Under the pieces are notes generated by a model. The model was given only the letters and a program-made list of their open reading frames with translations. It was not told where the DNA came from and ran no database searches. From Sediminivirga luteola (GTDB taxonomy: Bacteria; Actinomycetota; Actinomycetes; Actinomycetales; Brevibacteriaceae): 64,000 nt of DNA. Shown here one piece after another: positions 1 to 7,769 of the stretch. The stretch's first letter is position 1. Each line of letters begins with the position of its first letter. Both the position numbers and the translations under genes were made by a program. The DNA lies in the NCBI RefSeq assembly GCF_014639315.1, contig NZ_BMFY01000003.1:62001-126000 (forward strand), given 5' to 3'.

Positions 1-69
1 TCCACAGCCGGGGGAGACGGCGGCGTGCGCGCCGCGGCGTGTCCAGTGCCCCCTGCCGGTGCTCAGCCA

Positions 70-1347
70 TCAGCTCCCTCCCGTCGTCAGCACGTCGTCG
101 GTGTTCCGGCGCCAGTCGTCCGGCAGCATCTCGTCCAGGACGCTGTCGACCGTCACCACGCCGATGAGCCGGTCGGCCTCATCGGTGATGGGCACCGAGA
201 CCAGGTTGTAGGCGGCCAGCACGCGGGTGACGGCGGCGATGTCCGCATCCGGCCGCAGCGGCTCCACCTCCGTGTCGAGGAACGCGCCGACCGCCTCATG
301 GGGCGGATGCCGGAGCATCTCCTGGAAGTGCACGAGGCCCAGATAGCGTCCCGTCGGCGGTTCCAGCGGCGGGCGCGTGACGAAGACGGCGCTGGCCAGA
401 GCCGGGTGCAGTTCCGCGCGCCGGACCTGTGCGAGCGCCTCGGCGATGGAGGTCTCGGGGGAGAGGATCACCGGCTCGGTCGTCATCAGGCCGCCGGCGG
501 TGCCCTCCTCGAAGCTCAGCAGCTGCCGCACGCCGCGGGCCTCATCGGGCTCCATCAGCTGCAGCAGCCGCTCGGCCTGCTCATCGGAGAGGGCATCCAG
601 GAGATCGGCGGCGTCGTTGGGCTGCATGCGCTCGAGCACATCCGCGGCGCGCTCGGGCTCGAACCGGGACAGCAGTTCCACCTGCACGTCCTCAGGGAGT
701 TCCTCCAGCACGTCGGCCAGGCGCTCATCGTCCAGGGACTCGGCGACCTCGAAGCGCCGCTTGGCGGCCATGTCCAGCATCGCGTCGGCGAGATCGGCCG
801 GCTTGGCGTCCTGGTAGGCGGCGATCAGCTGGGCCGCGCCCTGCTCGATGTCGCTGCGCTGCGGATGGTCGACCTGCGCCCAGTCCGCCAGCAGGGTCTC
901 GCCCCGTCGGCGCAGCCGGGCGAGGGGGCCGCGGGCATCGGTGGCGCGGCGCAGGAACAGCCGCGTCAGGAGCCAGTCGCGGTTGCGCTGCTGCTCGATC
1001 GCCACATCCTCGATGACCGCCTCGCCGCCGTCCTCACGCAGCACGACGGGGCGGTCGAGCATATCGTTGAGCACCAGCACCTCCGAGCGGCGCTGTTCGA
1101 ACCGGCGCATGTTCACCAGGCCTGTGGTGATGACCTGACCGGGCTGGATTGCGGTGACCCGCGTCATCGGCACGAACACCCGCCGCCGGCCCGGGACCTC
1201 CACCACCAGCCCGATCGCCTTGGGCGGCTGGCGCATGGTGGCGCGGTACATCACGACCAGGTCGCGGACCTTGCCGACCTGGTCGCCCAGCGGGTCGAAC
1301 ACGGCGGTGCCGGCCAGCCGCGCCGCGAAAACGCGCTCCACACTCAT
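70..1347 (-). CDS. MgtE N-domain/CBS protein without membrane segments
   Basis: Predicted cytosolic protein of 425 aa. Residues 1-75 look like a PRC-barrel-type beta domain. About 185-285 is the helical MgtE intracellular N domain (repeats such as LADVLEELPEDVQVELL and NDAADLLDALSDEQAERLLQ). About 285-410 is a CBS pair (GLMTTEPVILSPETSIAEAL, then LVSVPITDEADRLIGVVTVD). The MgtE transport domain is absent and I see no hydrophobic helices, so this is a regulatory or sensor protein rather than a Mg2+ transporter. The ATG was chosen because SVERVFAARLAG is the natural family N-terminus and TAGGCT lies 7 nt upstream, which fits leaderless transcription. The reading frame stays open far upstream, but only as a shadow of pepP. 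Confidence 0.88.
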   Translation of the reverse strand: MSVERVFAARLAGTAVFDPLGDQVGKVRDLVVMYRATMRQPPKAIGLVVEVPGRRRVFVPMTRVTAIQPGQVITTGLVNMRRFEQRRSEVLVLNDMLDRPVVLREDGGEAVIEDVAIEQQRNRDWLLTRLFLRRATDARGPLARLRRRGETLLADWAQVDHPQRSDIEQGAAQLIAAYQDAKPADLADAMLDMAAKRRFEVAESLDDERLADVLEELPEDVQVELLSRFEPERAADVLERMQPNDAADLLDALSDEQAERLLQLMEPDEARGVRQLLSFEEGTAGGLMTTEPVILSPETSIAEALAQVRRAELHPALASAVFVTRPPLEPPTGRYLGLVHFQEMLRHPPHEAVGAFLDTEVEPLRPDADIAAVTRVLAAYNLVSVPITDEADRLIGVVTVDSVLDEMLPDDWRRNTDDVLTTGGS

Positions 1348-1354
1348 GCCCTCC

Positions 1355-1360
1355 AGCCTA
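1355..1360 (-). promoter_or_regulatory. -10 box, leaderless start of the MgtE-N/CBS gene
   Basis: On the minus strand TAGGCT is followed by exactly 7 nt and then the ATG. This TANNNT spacing is typical of leaderless actinobacterial promoters. No -35 box is claimed. Confidence 0.45.
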
Positions 1361-1377
1361 TCGCCAGGCTTTGGGAG

Positions 1378-1383
1378 AATAAT
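1378..1383 (+). promoter_or_regulatory. Possible -10 box of the small membrane protein gene
   Basis: AATAAT (5 of 6 to TATAAT) ends 6 nt before the ATG at 1390, so the message may be leaderless. It lies about 20 nt from the divergent box of the MgtE-N gene, so the two promoters are almost back to back. Confidence 0.3.
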
Positions 1384-1389
1384 GGAACC

Positions 1390-1872
1390 ATGTCGAGTCC
1401 CTTCGCCTCCCGGCCGTCCCGCGATCAGATCCCCCACGGGGAGGTCATCGGGCGCTACCGGAACCACACCGCGGCCACCGAGGCGGTGCAGTACCTCGCG
1501 TCCAAGGACTTCGAGGTGTCCAAGCTCACCATCGTCGGCACCGACCTGCGTCTCGTCGAGCCCGTCTACGGCATCCTCACCTGGGCCCGGGCGGCGCTGC
1601 GAGGATCCATCGGGGGTGCCTGGCTGGGCATGATCGTGGTGCTCGTGCTCTCGCTCGTCGGCGGGGGCGCCTTCGACACCGGCATGCTGGTCGCCGGTCT
1701 GCTGCTGGGCACCGGTCTGGGCATGGCCTGGGGCGTGGCCGCCAAGGCGCTGTTCCGCAGACGCGGTCAGCTCATGTCGCAGCCGCAGATCATCGCCAGC
1801 GGATTCGAGGTCATCTGCCCGCCCGATCTGGTGCCGCAGGCGCAGTCCCTGCTGCAGAACCGGCCCGACTGA
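1390..1872 (+). CDS. Small membrane protein, general-stress-protein-like
   Basis: Product of 160 aa. Residues 18-55 (GEVIGRYRNHTAATEAVQYL...) form an alpha/beta segment resembling the YflT/general stress protein 17M-type domain of actinobacterial proteins. It is followed by two hydrophobic, glycine-rich helices at about 74-92 and 98-118, then a short basic segment (FRRRG) and a cytosolic tail. It is divergently transcribed from the MgtE-N/CBS gene across a 42 bp gap. The molecular function is unknown; the family assignment is from memory and moderate. It ends 4 bp before the convergent stop codon of pepP. Confidence 0.8.
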   Translation: MSSPFASRPSRDQIPHGEVIGRYRNHTAATEAVQYLASKDFEVSKLTIVGTDLRLVEPVYGILTWARAALRGSIGGAWLGMIVVLVLSLVGGGAFDTGMLVAGLLLGTGLGMAWGVAAKALFRRRGQLMSQPQIIASGFEVICPPDLVPQAQSLLQNRPD

Positions 1873-1876
1873 ACCC

Positions 1877-3433
1877 TCAGGGCTTGAGCCAGGCCTCGAT
1901 CTGCTCCACAGTCCGCGGGAAGGCAGCCGAGAGGTTCTCCACGCCGTCCTCGGTGACCAGGACGTCGTCCTCGATGCGCACGCCCGTGCCGCGGAAGTCC
2001 TCCGGCACGAGCAGGTCGTCGGACTTGAAGTACAGCCCCGGCTCGATCGTGAACACCATGCCGGGCTCCAGTTCGGCGTCCAGGTACATCTGCGCCCGCG
2101 CGAGCGCGCAGTCGTGCACGTCCAGGCCCAGGTGATGGCTCGTGCCGTGCACCATCCACCTGCGGTGCTGCTGCCCCTGCGGTGAGAGCGCCTCCTGCGC
2201 GGAGACGGGCAGCAGTCCCCAGGACTCCAGGCGTTCGGCGATGACCCGCATGGCCGCCTCGTGCACGTCCCGGAACAGCACCGGGCGGCGATGGTGCTCC
2301 CCGGCCACCGAGAATGCCGCGTCCGCCGCGTCGAGCACCGCCTGGTAGATCTCCCGTTGCCTGGGCGTGAAGCGCCCCGAGACCGGCAGGGTGCGGGTGA
2401 TGTCCGCGGTGTAGAGGGAGTCGTGCTCGGCGCCGGCATCGACGAGGATCAGCTCCCCGGGCCGCACCGCGCCGTCGTTCACGATCCAGTGCAGGGTGCA
2501 GGCGTGATCGCCACTGGCGGCGATCGTGTCGTAGCCGACCCCGTTGCCGTCCTGCCGGGCGGCCAGCTCGAACGCGGTCTCCACCACGCGCTCCCCGCGG
2601 TGGTGCGCCACGGCGGACGGCAGGCTGGAGACGACTTCCTCGAAACCGCGGCGGGTGATGGCCACGGCATCGCGGATCCGGGCGATCTCGTACTCGTCCT
2701 TGACCAGCCGCAGTTCCGAGAGCGCCTGGGCAAGGGCATCGTCGGCCGCCGTGGCCTGCTCGACGTCGATGCCCTGCTGCTGGCGGGCCTGGGCGATCAG
2801 CTCGTCATAGACCGGATCGGCCTGCCGGACCAGCCGCAGCTGGGTGCTGGCCAGATCCTTCGTGATCTCATCGGCGGCCTGGGAGATGTGGCGGGTTTCG
2901 AACCCCAGCTCGGCGGCGAGCTCCGCGAGCTCCGGCCGGCGGCCGACCCAGAACTCCCCGTAGCGGGAATCGGCGAAGAACTCCTCGGTATCGGCACCGG
3001 CGCGCGGCCGGAAGTAGAGGATCGCGCGATGCCCGCCATCGGGTCCGTTCTCCTCCGGCTCGAGCACGAGCACCGCATCGGGTTCCTCGTCCTGCTGCAT
3101 GCCGCTCAGGTGGGCGAACGCCGAATGGGGCCGGAACCGGTAGTCGGTGTCATTGGAACGCACCTTCAAGCCGCCTGCCGGCAGGACGAGCCGTTCGCCG
3201 GGGAACAGCGCGCTGATCCGCCGGCGCCGTTCGGCGGCGTAGGGCGCCACCTCGCGCAGCGGGCGTTCCGGGGGTGCCGTCTCGGCCCAGCCGGAGGCGA
3301 TGAATTCCCGGAACGCCTTGGACCTGGGCCGGTGGGAGCGCTGGGAACCGGCGTCGGCGGGCGCGGCGCCGGCTTCGTGCCCGGCGCTCCGGGGGGAGGG
3401 GGACTCTGGAACGGGTGTCTGATCGGCGTGCAT
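1877..3433 (-). CDS. pepP: Xaa-Pro aminopeptidase (aminopeptidase P)
   Basis: Cytosolic metallopeptidase of 518 aa that removes the N-terminal residue preceding proline. Residues 60-200 are the creatinase-like N domain (LFPGERLVLPAGG near its start). About 235-490 is the M24 pita-bread domain with the expected metal ligands: ILVDAGAEHDS and ADITRTLPVSG (two Asp), MVHGTSHHLGLDVHD (His), FTIEPGLY (Glu) and GVRIEDDVLVTE (Glu). The first 45 residues are low-complexity and rich in Ala, Pro and Ser, which is not unusual in actinobacterial homologues. The start is the ATG at 3433; GAGAAT 6 nt upstream may be its -10 box. It is divergent from the PHP gene across a 70 bp gap. Confidence 0.95.
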   Translation of the reverse strand: MHADQTPVPESPSPRSAGHEAGAAPADAGSQRSHRPRSKAFREFIASGWAETAPPERPLREVAPYAAERRRRISALFPGERLVLPAGGLKVRSNDTDYRFRPHSAFAHLSGMQQDEEPDAVLVLEPEENGPDGGHRAILYFRPRAGADTEEFFADSRYGEFWVGRRPELAELAAELGFETRHISQAADEITKDLASTQLRLVRQADPVYDELIAQARQQQGIDVEQATAADDALAQALSELRLVKDEYEIARIRDAVAITRRGFEEVVSSLPSAVAHHRGERVVETAFELAARQDGNGVGYDTIAASGDHACTLHWIVNDGAVRPGELILVDAGAEHDSLYTADITRTLPVSGRFTPRQREIYQAVLDAADAAFSVAGEHHRRPVLFRDVHEAAMRVIAERLESWGLLPVSAQEALSPQGQQHRRWMVHGTSHHLGLDVHDCALARAQMYLDAELEPGMVFTIEPGLYFKSDDLLVPEDFRGTGVRIEDDVLVTEDGVENLSAAFPRTVEQIEAWLKP

Positions 3434-3439
3434 GCCGCC

Positions 3440-3445
3440 ATTCTC
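3440..3445 (-). promoter_or_regulatory. Possible -10 box of pepP
   Basis: GAGAAT on the minus strand, 6 nt before the pepP ATG. It matches TATAAT weakly (A at position 2, AAT at the end). It was noted because many neighbours show the same spacing. Confidence 0.25.
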
Positions 3446-3490
3446 GCATCCGTGGTCCGGGGACGGCCCTGTGATGGCGTGGCCATCTCC

Positions 3491-3496
3491 TAGGCT
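3491..3496 (+). promoter_or_regulatory. -10 box, leaderless start of the PHP gene
   Basis: TAGGCT followed by 7 nt and the ATG at 3504. The hexamer is identical to the one in front of the MgtE-N/CBS gene. Confidence 0.45.
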
Positions 3497-3503
3497 TGGG
3501 CAC

Positions 3504-4346
3504 ATGCTGATCGACTTGCACGCGCACAGCCTCGCCTCGGACGGCACCCAGACACCGGCGGAGCTGGTCGCCGATGCCGCAGACCACGGTGTTCAGGTGC
3601 TGGGACTGACCGACCACGACACGGTCCGCGGCTGGGACGAGGCCGCCATCGCGGCCGTGGAACACGGCGTGACGCTGGTCCGCGGCATCGAGGTCTCCTG
3701 CCGGTACGAGGGCATCAGCGTGCACGTCCTGGCCTACCTTCCGGCGGCGGACGGCAGCGAGCTGCTGGCCACGCTGGAGGAGACGCGCCGGGTCCGGGTG
3801 GCTCGCGGCAGGCGCATCGCCGAACGGCTCTCGGAGGACTTCCCGGTCAGCTGGGAGCAGATCACCGCGCGAGCGGCGGGCGGCACGGTGGGCCGGCCGC
3901 ACATCGCCGACGCCCTGGTCGACGCGGGCGTCGTGCCGGACCGCAGCGCCGCGTTCGCCACTCTGCTGGCCAAGGGCTCGCCCTATCATGTCTCGCTGCC
4001 GGTGCAGAGCCCGCTGACGGCGATCAGGCTCATCCGGGAGGCAGAGGGAGCATCGGTGTTCGCGCATCCGGCTGCCTCGGCGCGCGGCCGGGTGGTGCCC
4101 GATGCGGGGATCAGGGCGATGATCGAGGCAGGCCTGGACGGCCTGGAGGTCGATCACCGGGACAATCCGCCCGAGGCGCGGCGAGCCCTACGTGAGCGCG
4201 CCGCAGCGCACGGGCTGATCGTGACCGGGTCGAGCGACTACCACGGCAGCGGCAAGCCCAACCGGCTCGGGGAGCACGACACGGACCCGGGCCAGCTGGC
4301 CAGGATCGTCGACCGCGCCACCGGCATCGGCCTGGTGGGCGGGTAA
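3504..4346 (+). CDS. PHP-domain metal-dependent phosphoesterase
   Basis: Product of 280 aa with the complete set of PHP metal-binding motifs: LIDLHAHSLASDGT at the N-terminus, GLTDHDT (about residue 34), RGIEVSC (about 64), a conserved HPAASARG (about 194) and SSDYHGSGKPN near the C-terminus. In related bacterial proteins the tri-metal site hydrolyses phosphate esters, for example 5'-3' exonuclease or 3',5'-nucleotide bisphosphate phosphatase activity. The exact substrate cannot be told from sequence. The ATG at 3504 fits a leaderless promoter and the frame upstream has no better start. Confidence 0.9.
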   Translation: MLIDLHAHSLASDGTQTPAELVADAADHGVQVLGLTDHDTVRGWDEAAIAAVEHGVTLVRGIEVSCRYEGISVHVLAYLPAADGSELLATLEETRRVRVARGRRIAERLSEDFPVSWEQITARAAGGTVGRPHIADALVDAGVVPDRSAAFATLLAKGSPYHVSLPVQSPLTAIRLIREAEGASVFAHPAASARGRVVPDAGIRAMIEAGLDGLEVDHRDNPPEARRALRERAAAHGLIVTGSSDYHGSGKPNRLGEHDTDPGQLARIVDRATGIGLVGG

Positions 4347-4438
4347 CACCGCTGGACCGGCGGTGCCGTCCGCAGGGGTGCCCGGGCGCCCGCCCCGCTG
4401 GGGCATCGCCCCGCCCTGGCAGGCGCCGGGATGACGCG

Positions 4439-6082
4439 TCAGTCGGACTGCGCGCCGGACCCGCCGGTCCCGCGCCCGGAACCACCGCGGCGACGACGGC
4501 GGCGCGGACGCGACGGCGCATCGCCGGTCTCGGCGTGCTCCTGATTCCGGCTGACGCCGGGGCCGGTCTCGGCACTGCCGCCTGAATCCGCCGGTCCGCT
4601 ATCCCGGCGAGTGCGACGGCGCGGTCCGCGGTCGCCCCGGCCGCGGCGTTCCGCTCGCTGAGGTTCCTGCGGCGCGTTCTTGCGTCCCGTCTCGCCGAGG
4701 TCCTCGATCTCCTCGGCCTCCAGGCCCGGCTTGGTGCGCTTGCTGCGCGGGAGCTTGCCCTTGGTGCCGGCCGGGATGTTCAGATCGGAGAACAGGTGCG
4801 GCGAGGTGGAGTAGGTCTCCACCGGCTCGTCGAAGCCCAGGTCGAGAGCCCGGCTGATGAGCTTCCACTGCGGCACATCGTCCCAATCGACGAAGGTCAC
4901 GGCCGTACCGCGGTTCCCGGCACGTCCGGTGCGGCCGATCCGGTGCAGATAGGTCTTCTCGTTCTCCGGGCACTGGTAGTTGATCACGTGGGTCACATCG
5001 TCGACGTCAATGCCGCGGGCGGCGACATCGGTGGCGACCAGGATGTCGATCTTGCTGGAGCGGAAGGCGCGCAGCGCCTGCTCGCGGGCGCCCTGACCCA
5101 GATCGCCATGCAGCGCGCCCGCCGCGAATCCGCGGTCGACGAGTTCATCGGCGAGCTTGGCCGCGGTGCGCTTGGTCCGCGTGAAGACGATCGTCCTGCC
5201 CCGGCCCTCGGCCTGCAGGATCCGCCCGACGACCTCGGCCTTGTCCATCGCGTGGGCGCGGTAGACGAACTGGGTGGTGTTCTTCACCGTCGCGCCCTCG
5301 TCGTCCGGCTCGGCAGCGCGGATGTGGGTCGGCTGCGTCATGTACCGGCGTGCCAGCGTGATCACGGCACCGGGCATCGTGGCGGAGAACAGCATGGTCT
5401 GCCGCACTGGCGGGACGGCCGCGATGATCTTCTCGACGTCCGGCAGGAAGCCCAGGTCGAGCATCTCGTCGGCTTCGTCCAGGATCACGGTGTGCACATG
5501 AGACAGATCGAGGATCCGCTGGCGGTGCAGGTCGAGCAGCCGGCCGGGAGTGCCGACGACCACATCGACGCCGTCCTGGAGCTGCTTGATCTGGGGTTCG
5601 AAGGCGCGGCCGCCGTAGATGGTGGCGATCTTGGTGCCGCGGCGCGCCGCCGCGACCGAAAGGTCCTGAGCCACCTGCACGGCGAGTTCGCGGGTGGGCA
5701 CCACGACGAGCGACTGGATGGCGCCGCCGTGCGGGCGCTCGTCGATCCGGGTGCGCATGAGCAGCGGGAGCCCGAACCCGAGGGTCTTGCCGGTGCCGGT
5801 CTTGGCCTGGCCGATGATGTCCGCTCCGGTGAGTGCCACCGGGAGCGTCATGGCCTGGATGGGGAACGGCGTGGTGATGCCGCGGGCGGCGAGGGAGGCG
5901 ACGATGTCCTCGGCTACGCCGAAGTCCGCGAAGGTGCGGGTTTCCTCGGCCGCTGCGGCCGCCTCCGGCGCGGAGTCTGCGGGTGCTCCGGCGTTCTCCG
6001 CGGGCGCGTTCCCGCTGGCCGTGCTGGTCGTGGTCTCTTCGACGTTCTGTTCGGCGTTCTCTGTGGTGATGGTCTCGGACAC
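4439..6082 (-). CDS. DEAD-box ATP-dependent RNA helicase
   Basis: RNA helicase of 547 aa, RhlE/DeaD type, which unwinds RNA duplexes using ATP. Motifs in order: FADFGVAEDIV with the Q motif (PFPIQ, about 72-76), Walker A AKTGTGKT (93-100), PTRELAVQ, TPGRLLDL, DEADEMLD (about 205), SATMP, ARGIDVDDV and HRIGRTGRAG (about 380). The N-terminal 48 residues are acidic and threonine-rich. The C-terminal 130 residues are disordered and basic (RGRGDRGPRRRTRRD and poly-Arg near the end), a typical RNA-binding tail. The start is a GTG. The 256 bp to the divergent ferritin-like gene leaves room for a long 5' leader, which is common for such helicases. The Mycobacterium counterpart is probably RhlE. Confidence 0.95.
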   Translation of the reverse strand: MSETITTENAEQNVEETTTSTASGNAPAENAGAPADSAPEAAAAAEETRTFADFGVAEDIVASLAARGITTPFPIQAMTLPVALTGADIIGQAKTGTGKTLGFGLPLLMRTRIDERPHGGAIQSLVVVPTRELAVQVAQDLSVAAARRGTKIATIYGGRAFEPQIKQLQDGVDVVVGTPGRLLDLHRQRILDLSHVHTVILDEADEMLDLGFLPDVEKIIAAVPPVRQTMLFSATMPGAVITLARRYMTQPTHIRAAEPDDEGATVKNTTQFVYRAHAMDKAEVVGRILQAEGRGRTIVFTRTKRTAAKLADELVDRGFAAGALHGDLGQGAREQALRAFRSSKIDILVATDVAARGIDVDDVTHVINYQCPENEKTYLHRIGRTGRAGNRGTAVTFVDWDDVPQWKLISRALDLGFDEPVETYSTSPHLFSDLNIPAGTKGKLPRSKRTKPGLEAEEIEDLGETGRKNAPQEPQRAERRGRGDRGPRRRTRRDSGPADSGGSAETGPGVSRNQEHAETGDAPSRPRRRRRRGGSGRGTGGSGAQSD

Positions 6083-6326
6083 GTACTGCTCCTAGGTCGC
6101 AATCGTTCCGGCGGCGTGATCGTCGTGGGTCTTCCACGCGAATGGGTGCACGCTCGTACCGGGCGTCTCACGGCGGCGGGGGTGACAAGCCGGCGCCGCC
6201 GGGGATATCAAGAGAGCCGATCGCGGAATACCTCTCACGACGCAGCCGCTGCGGGGCGTCGGAGGCGTGGGGCATCTGGTCTCATGAGCGACCGGGCACA
6301 AAGGATACCGTCACCCAGTGTACCGG

Positions 6327-6332
6327 TAGTCT
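6327..6332 (+). promoter_or_regulatory. -10 box, leaderless start of the ferritin-like gene
   Basis: TAGTCT followed by 6 nt and the ATG at 6339. Confidence 0.4.
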
Positions 6333-6338
6333 GGCCTT

Positions 6339-7028
6339 ATGAGCCATGATCACGACACGAACGCCTCTGAACAGGGCATTCAACGTCCTGGACACCCGCG
6401 GCCGGCAGCAGCGCAAGACCATGAAGCAGCGCCCGCGGCGCGGATCCTGGCGTTCCTCGCACTGGCCGAGCTGTCATCCTTCGAGCGGTTCTCCACCGAT
6501 GCGCAGTTCGCACCGAACCTGGAGGACAAGGTCGCCCTGGGCGGCCTCGCCGTCGCCGAGTACCGGCTCTTCGAGGTGCTGCGGCAGCGGCTCGCGGCGC
6601 TCGGCTTCGAAGCGGTCGCGCTGATGGAGGAGATGCAGGGGCCGTTGCAGGCGTTCACCAGGCAGACCCGGCCGGGGGACTGGTACGAGTCGCTGATGAA
6701 GAGCTATGTCGTGGACAGCATCTTCCGGGATGTGCACCGCGAGGTGATCACGCGACTGGATGAAGAGTCCCGCACGGTCGCCCTGGCGGTCGTCGACCAC
6801 ACCGCGCCGGCGGAGTACCTGCACGAGCGCCTCGGCGAGGCGGTCGCCGAGGACGAGCTTCTGGCCGGCCGGCTGGCGCTGTGGGGCCGGCGGCTGGTGG
6901 CAGAGTCCATCCGGCGCGGGCGTGAGACCCTGCTGCAAGCGGATCCGGAGGCGCCCGCGGCGCAGATCATGAGTTCCGTGACCGAGGCGCACTCCAAGCG
7001 GATGGCTTCCCTGGGCCTGGTGGCCTGA
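6339..7028 (+). CDS. Ferritin-like fold protein, MiaE-like
   Basis: Product of 229 aa: a disordered N-terminus (about 30 aa, rich in His, Gln and Pro), then an all-helical body. Carboxylate and His residues lie in pairs typical of a di-iron four-helix bundle: ALAELSSFERFS (about 45-56), AVAEYRLFEVL, DVHREVITRLDEE and VAEDELLAGRLALW. It belongs to the actinobacterial ferritin-like family related to tRNA 2-methylthio-N6-isopentenyladenosine hydroxylase. Which substrate is oxidised, if any, is unknown. It sits next to a DEAD-box helicase, as in mycobacteria, which hints at an RNA-related role. Iron binding is inferred and not shown. Confidence 0.8.
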   Translation: MSHDHDTNASEQGIQRPGHPRPAAAQDHEAAPAARILAFLALAELSSFERFSTDAQFAPNLEDKVALGGLAVAEYRLFEVLRQRLAALGFEAVALMEEMQGPLQAFTRQTRPGDWYESLMKSYVVDSIFRDVHREVITRLDEESRTVALAVVDHTAPAEYLHERLGEAVAEDELLAGRLALWGRRLVAESIRRGRETLLQADPEAPAAQIMSSVTEAHSKRMASLGLVA

Positions 7029-7057
7029 GCCCAAGGCCGGGGCACAGGCGACCGGAG

Positions 7058-7090
7058 CCCGGGCCGGCGGAGAGCTTCCGGCGGCCCGGG
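7058..7090. terminator. Bidirectional hairpin between convergent genes
   Basis: Arms CCCGGGCCGGCGG and CCGGCGGCCCGGG, 7 nt loop, one mismatch in 13 pairs. It lies between the stop codons of the ferritin-like gene and the DUF3107 gene. No U-tract follows, as is common in high-GC actinobacteria. Confidence 0.6.
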
Positions 7091-7098
7091 CGGCGCGT

Positions 7099-7320
7099 TC
7101 AGACCGTGAAGCCCACCCGGTGGACGGTCTCGGCACCGGTCTCCACATAGGCGAGCGCCGCGGCGGGCACCGCGATGCGCCGGCCCTTGGCGTCGCCGAG
7201 CACCAGGGTGGAGCCCTTGGCGAGCGCCTCATCGACGAGCGCGACCAGTTCGTCGGCGCTGAGCTCCGACTCGATGCTGAGTTCCCGGGCCGCGTTCTGC
7301 ACGCCGATCTTGATTTCCAT
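7099..7320 (-). CDS. DUF3107 family protein
   Basis: Short protein of 73 aa whose whole length matches the actinobacterial DUF3107 family: MEIKIGVQNAARELSIESEL at the start, then a helix, then an ATP-independent-looking beta segment GRRIAVPAAALAYVETG ending HRVGF. The function is unknown. M. tuberculosis TB9.4 (Rv3208A) is the remembered homologue. A good ribosome-binding site (CAGGAG) precedes the ATG. It is divergent from the alkyltransferase-like gene with a 32 bp gap. Confidence 0.88.
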   Translation of the reverse strand: MEIKIGVQNAARELSIESELSADELVALVDEALAKGSTLVLGDAKGRRIAVPAAALAYVETGAETVHRVGFTV

Positions 7321-7339
7321 TCCGACTCCTGCCGTGGAT

Positions 7340-7345
7340 TAGATT
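7340..7345 (+). promoter_or_regulatory. -10 box, leaderless start of the alkyltransferase-like gene
   Basis: TAGATT followed by 7 nt and the ATG at 7353; this promoter would also drive the coupled adnA-adnB genes. Confidence 0.45.
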
Positions 7346-7352
7346 TCGATGC

Positions 7353-7769
7353 ATGACCAGCTTAGAGCAGCCGCCTGACAGTGCCCCCGGACGCGACCCG
7401 GCGGGCTTCGGCGGGCTTGTGGCCGCGGTGGTGCGCGCCATCCCCGCCGGCCGTGTGCTCAGCTACGGCGACATTGCCGAACTGCTTGAACGCGGCGGCC
7501 CCCGCCAGGTCGCCGCCGTCATGGCGGCCGGGGCTCCCGGGACCGCCGGGTGGCCCTGGTGGCGCGTGGTCCGCGCCGATGGTTCCCTGCCGGAGCGGCT
7601 GCGGCCGGCGGCGCTGGCGGAGTACCGGGCCGAGGGCACGCCGCTGCGCGCTGCGGCCGACCGCCCCGATATGCGCCGGGCCCGCTGGACCCCGGACGCC
7701 GGGGAGCTCGGAGAACTGGACCGGCTGCACGCCGCGTTGTCCGTGCGCCGTGATCCCATGGACGCATGA
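7353..7769 (+). CDS. Alkyltransferase-like protein (ATL), DNA repair
   Basis: Product of 138 aa related to the DNA-binding half of O6-alkylguanine-DNA alkyltransferase. The helix-turn-helix core is present (VVRAIPAGRVLSYGDIAELL, residues 25-44). The active-site Pro-Cys-His-Arg-Val is replaced by PWWRVV (about residues 67-72), so no alkyl acceptor cysteine exists. Such ATL proteins bind O6-alkylguanine lesions and hand them to nucleotide excision repair. The stop codon overlaps the adnA ATG by 4 bp (ATGA), so the repair gene is translationally coupled to the helicase-nuclease operon. Confidence 0.88.
   Translation: MTSLEQPPDSAPGRDPAGFGGLVAAVVRAIPAGRVLSYGDIAELLERGGPRQVAAVMAAGAPGTAGWPWWRVVRADGSLPERLRPAALAEYRAEGTPLRAAADRPDMRRARWTPDAGELGELDRLHAALSVRRDPMDA

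Noticed and set aside
1-69. Possible gene start at the window edge.
   Set aside because: Only 69 bp, no start codon with ribosome-binding site on either strand; nothing can be supported.
1348-2439. Upstream extension of the minus-strand frame of the MgtE-N/CBS gene (789-residue open frame).
   Set aside because: The added part is a shadow of pepP in another frame, with Arg/Ser/Thr-rich nonsense and no domain; the true start is at 1347.
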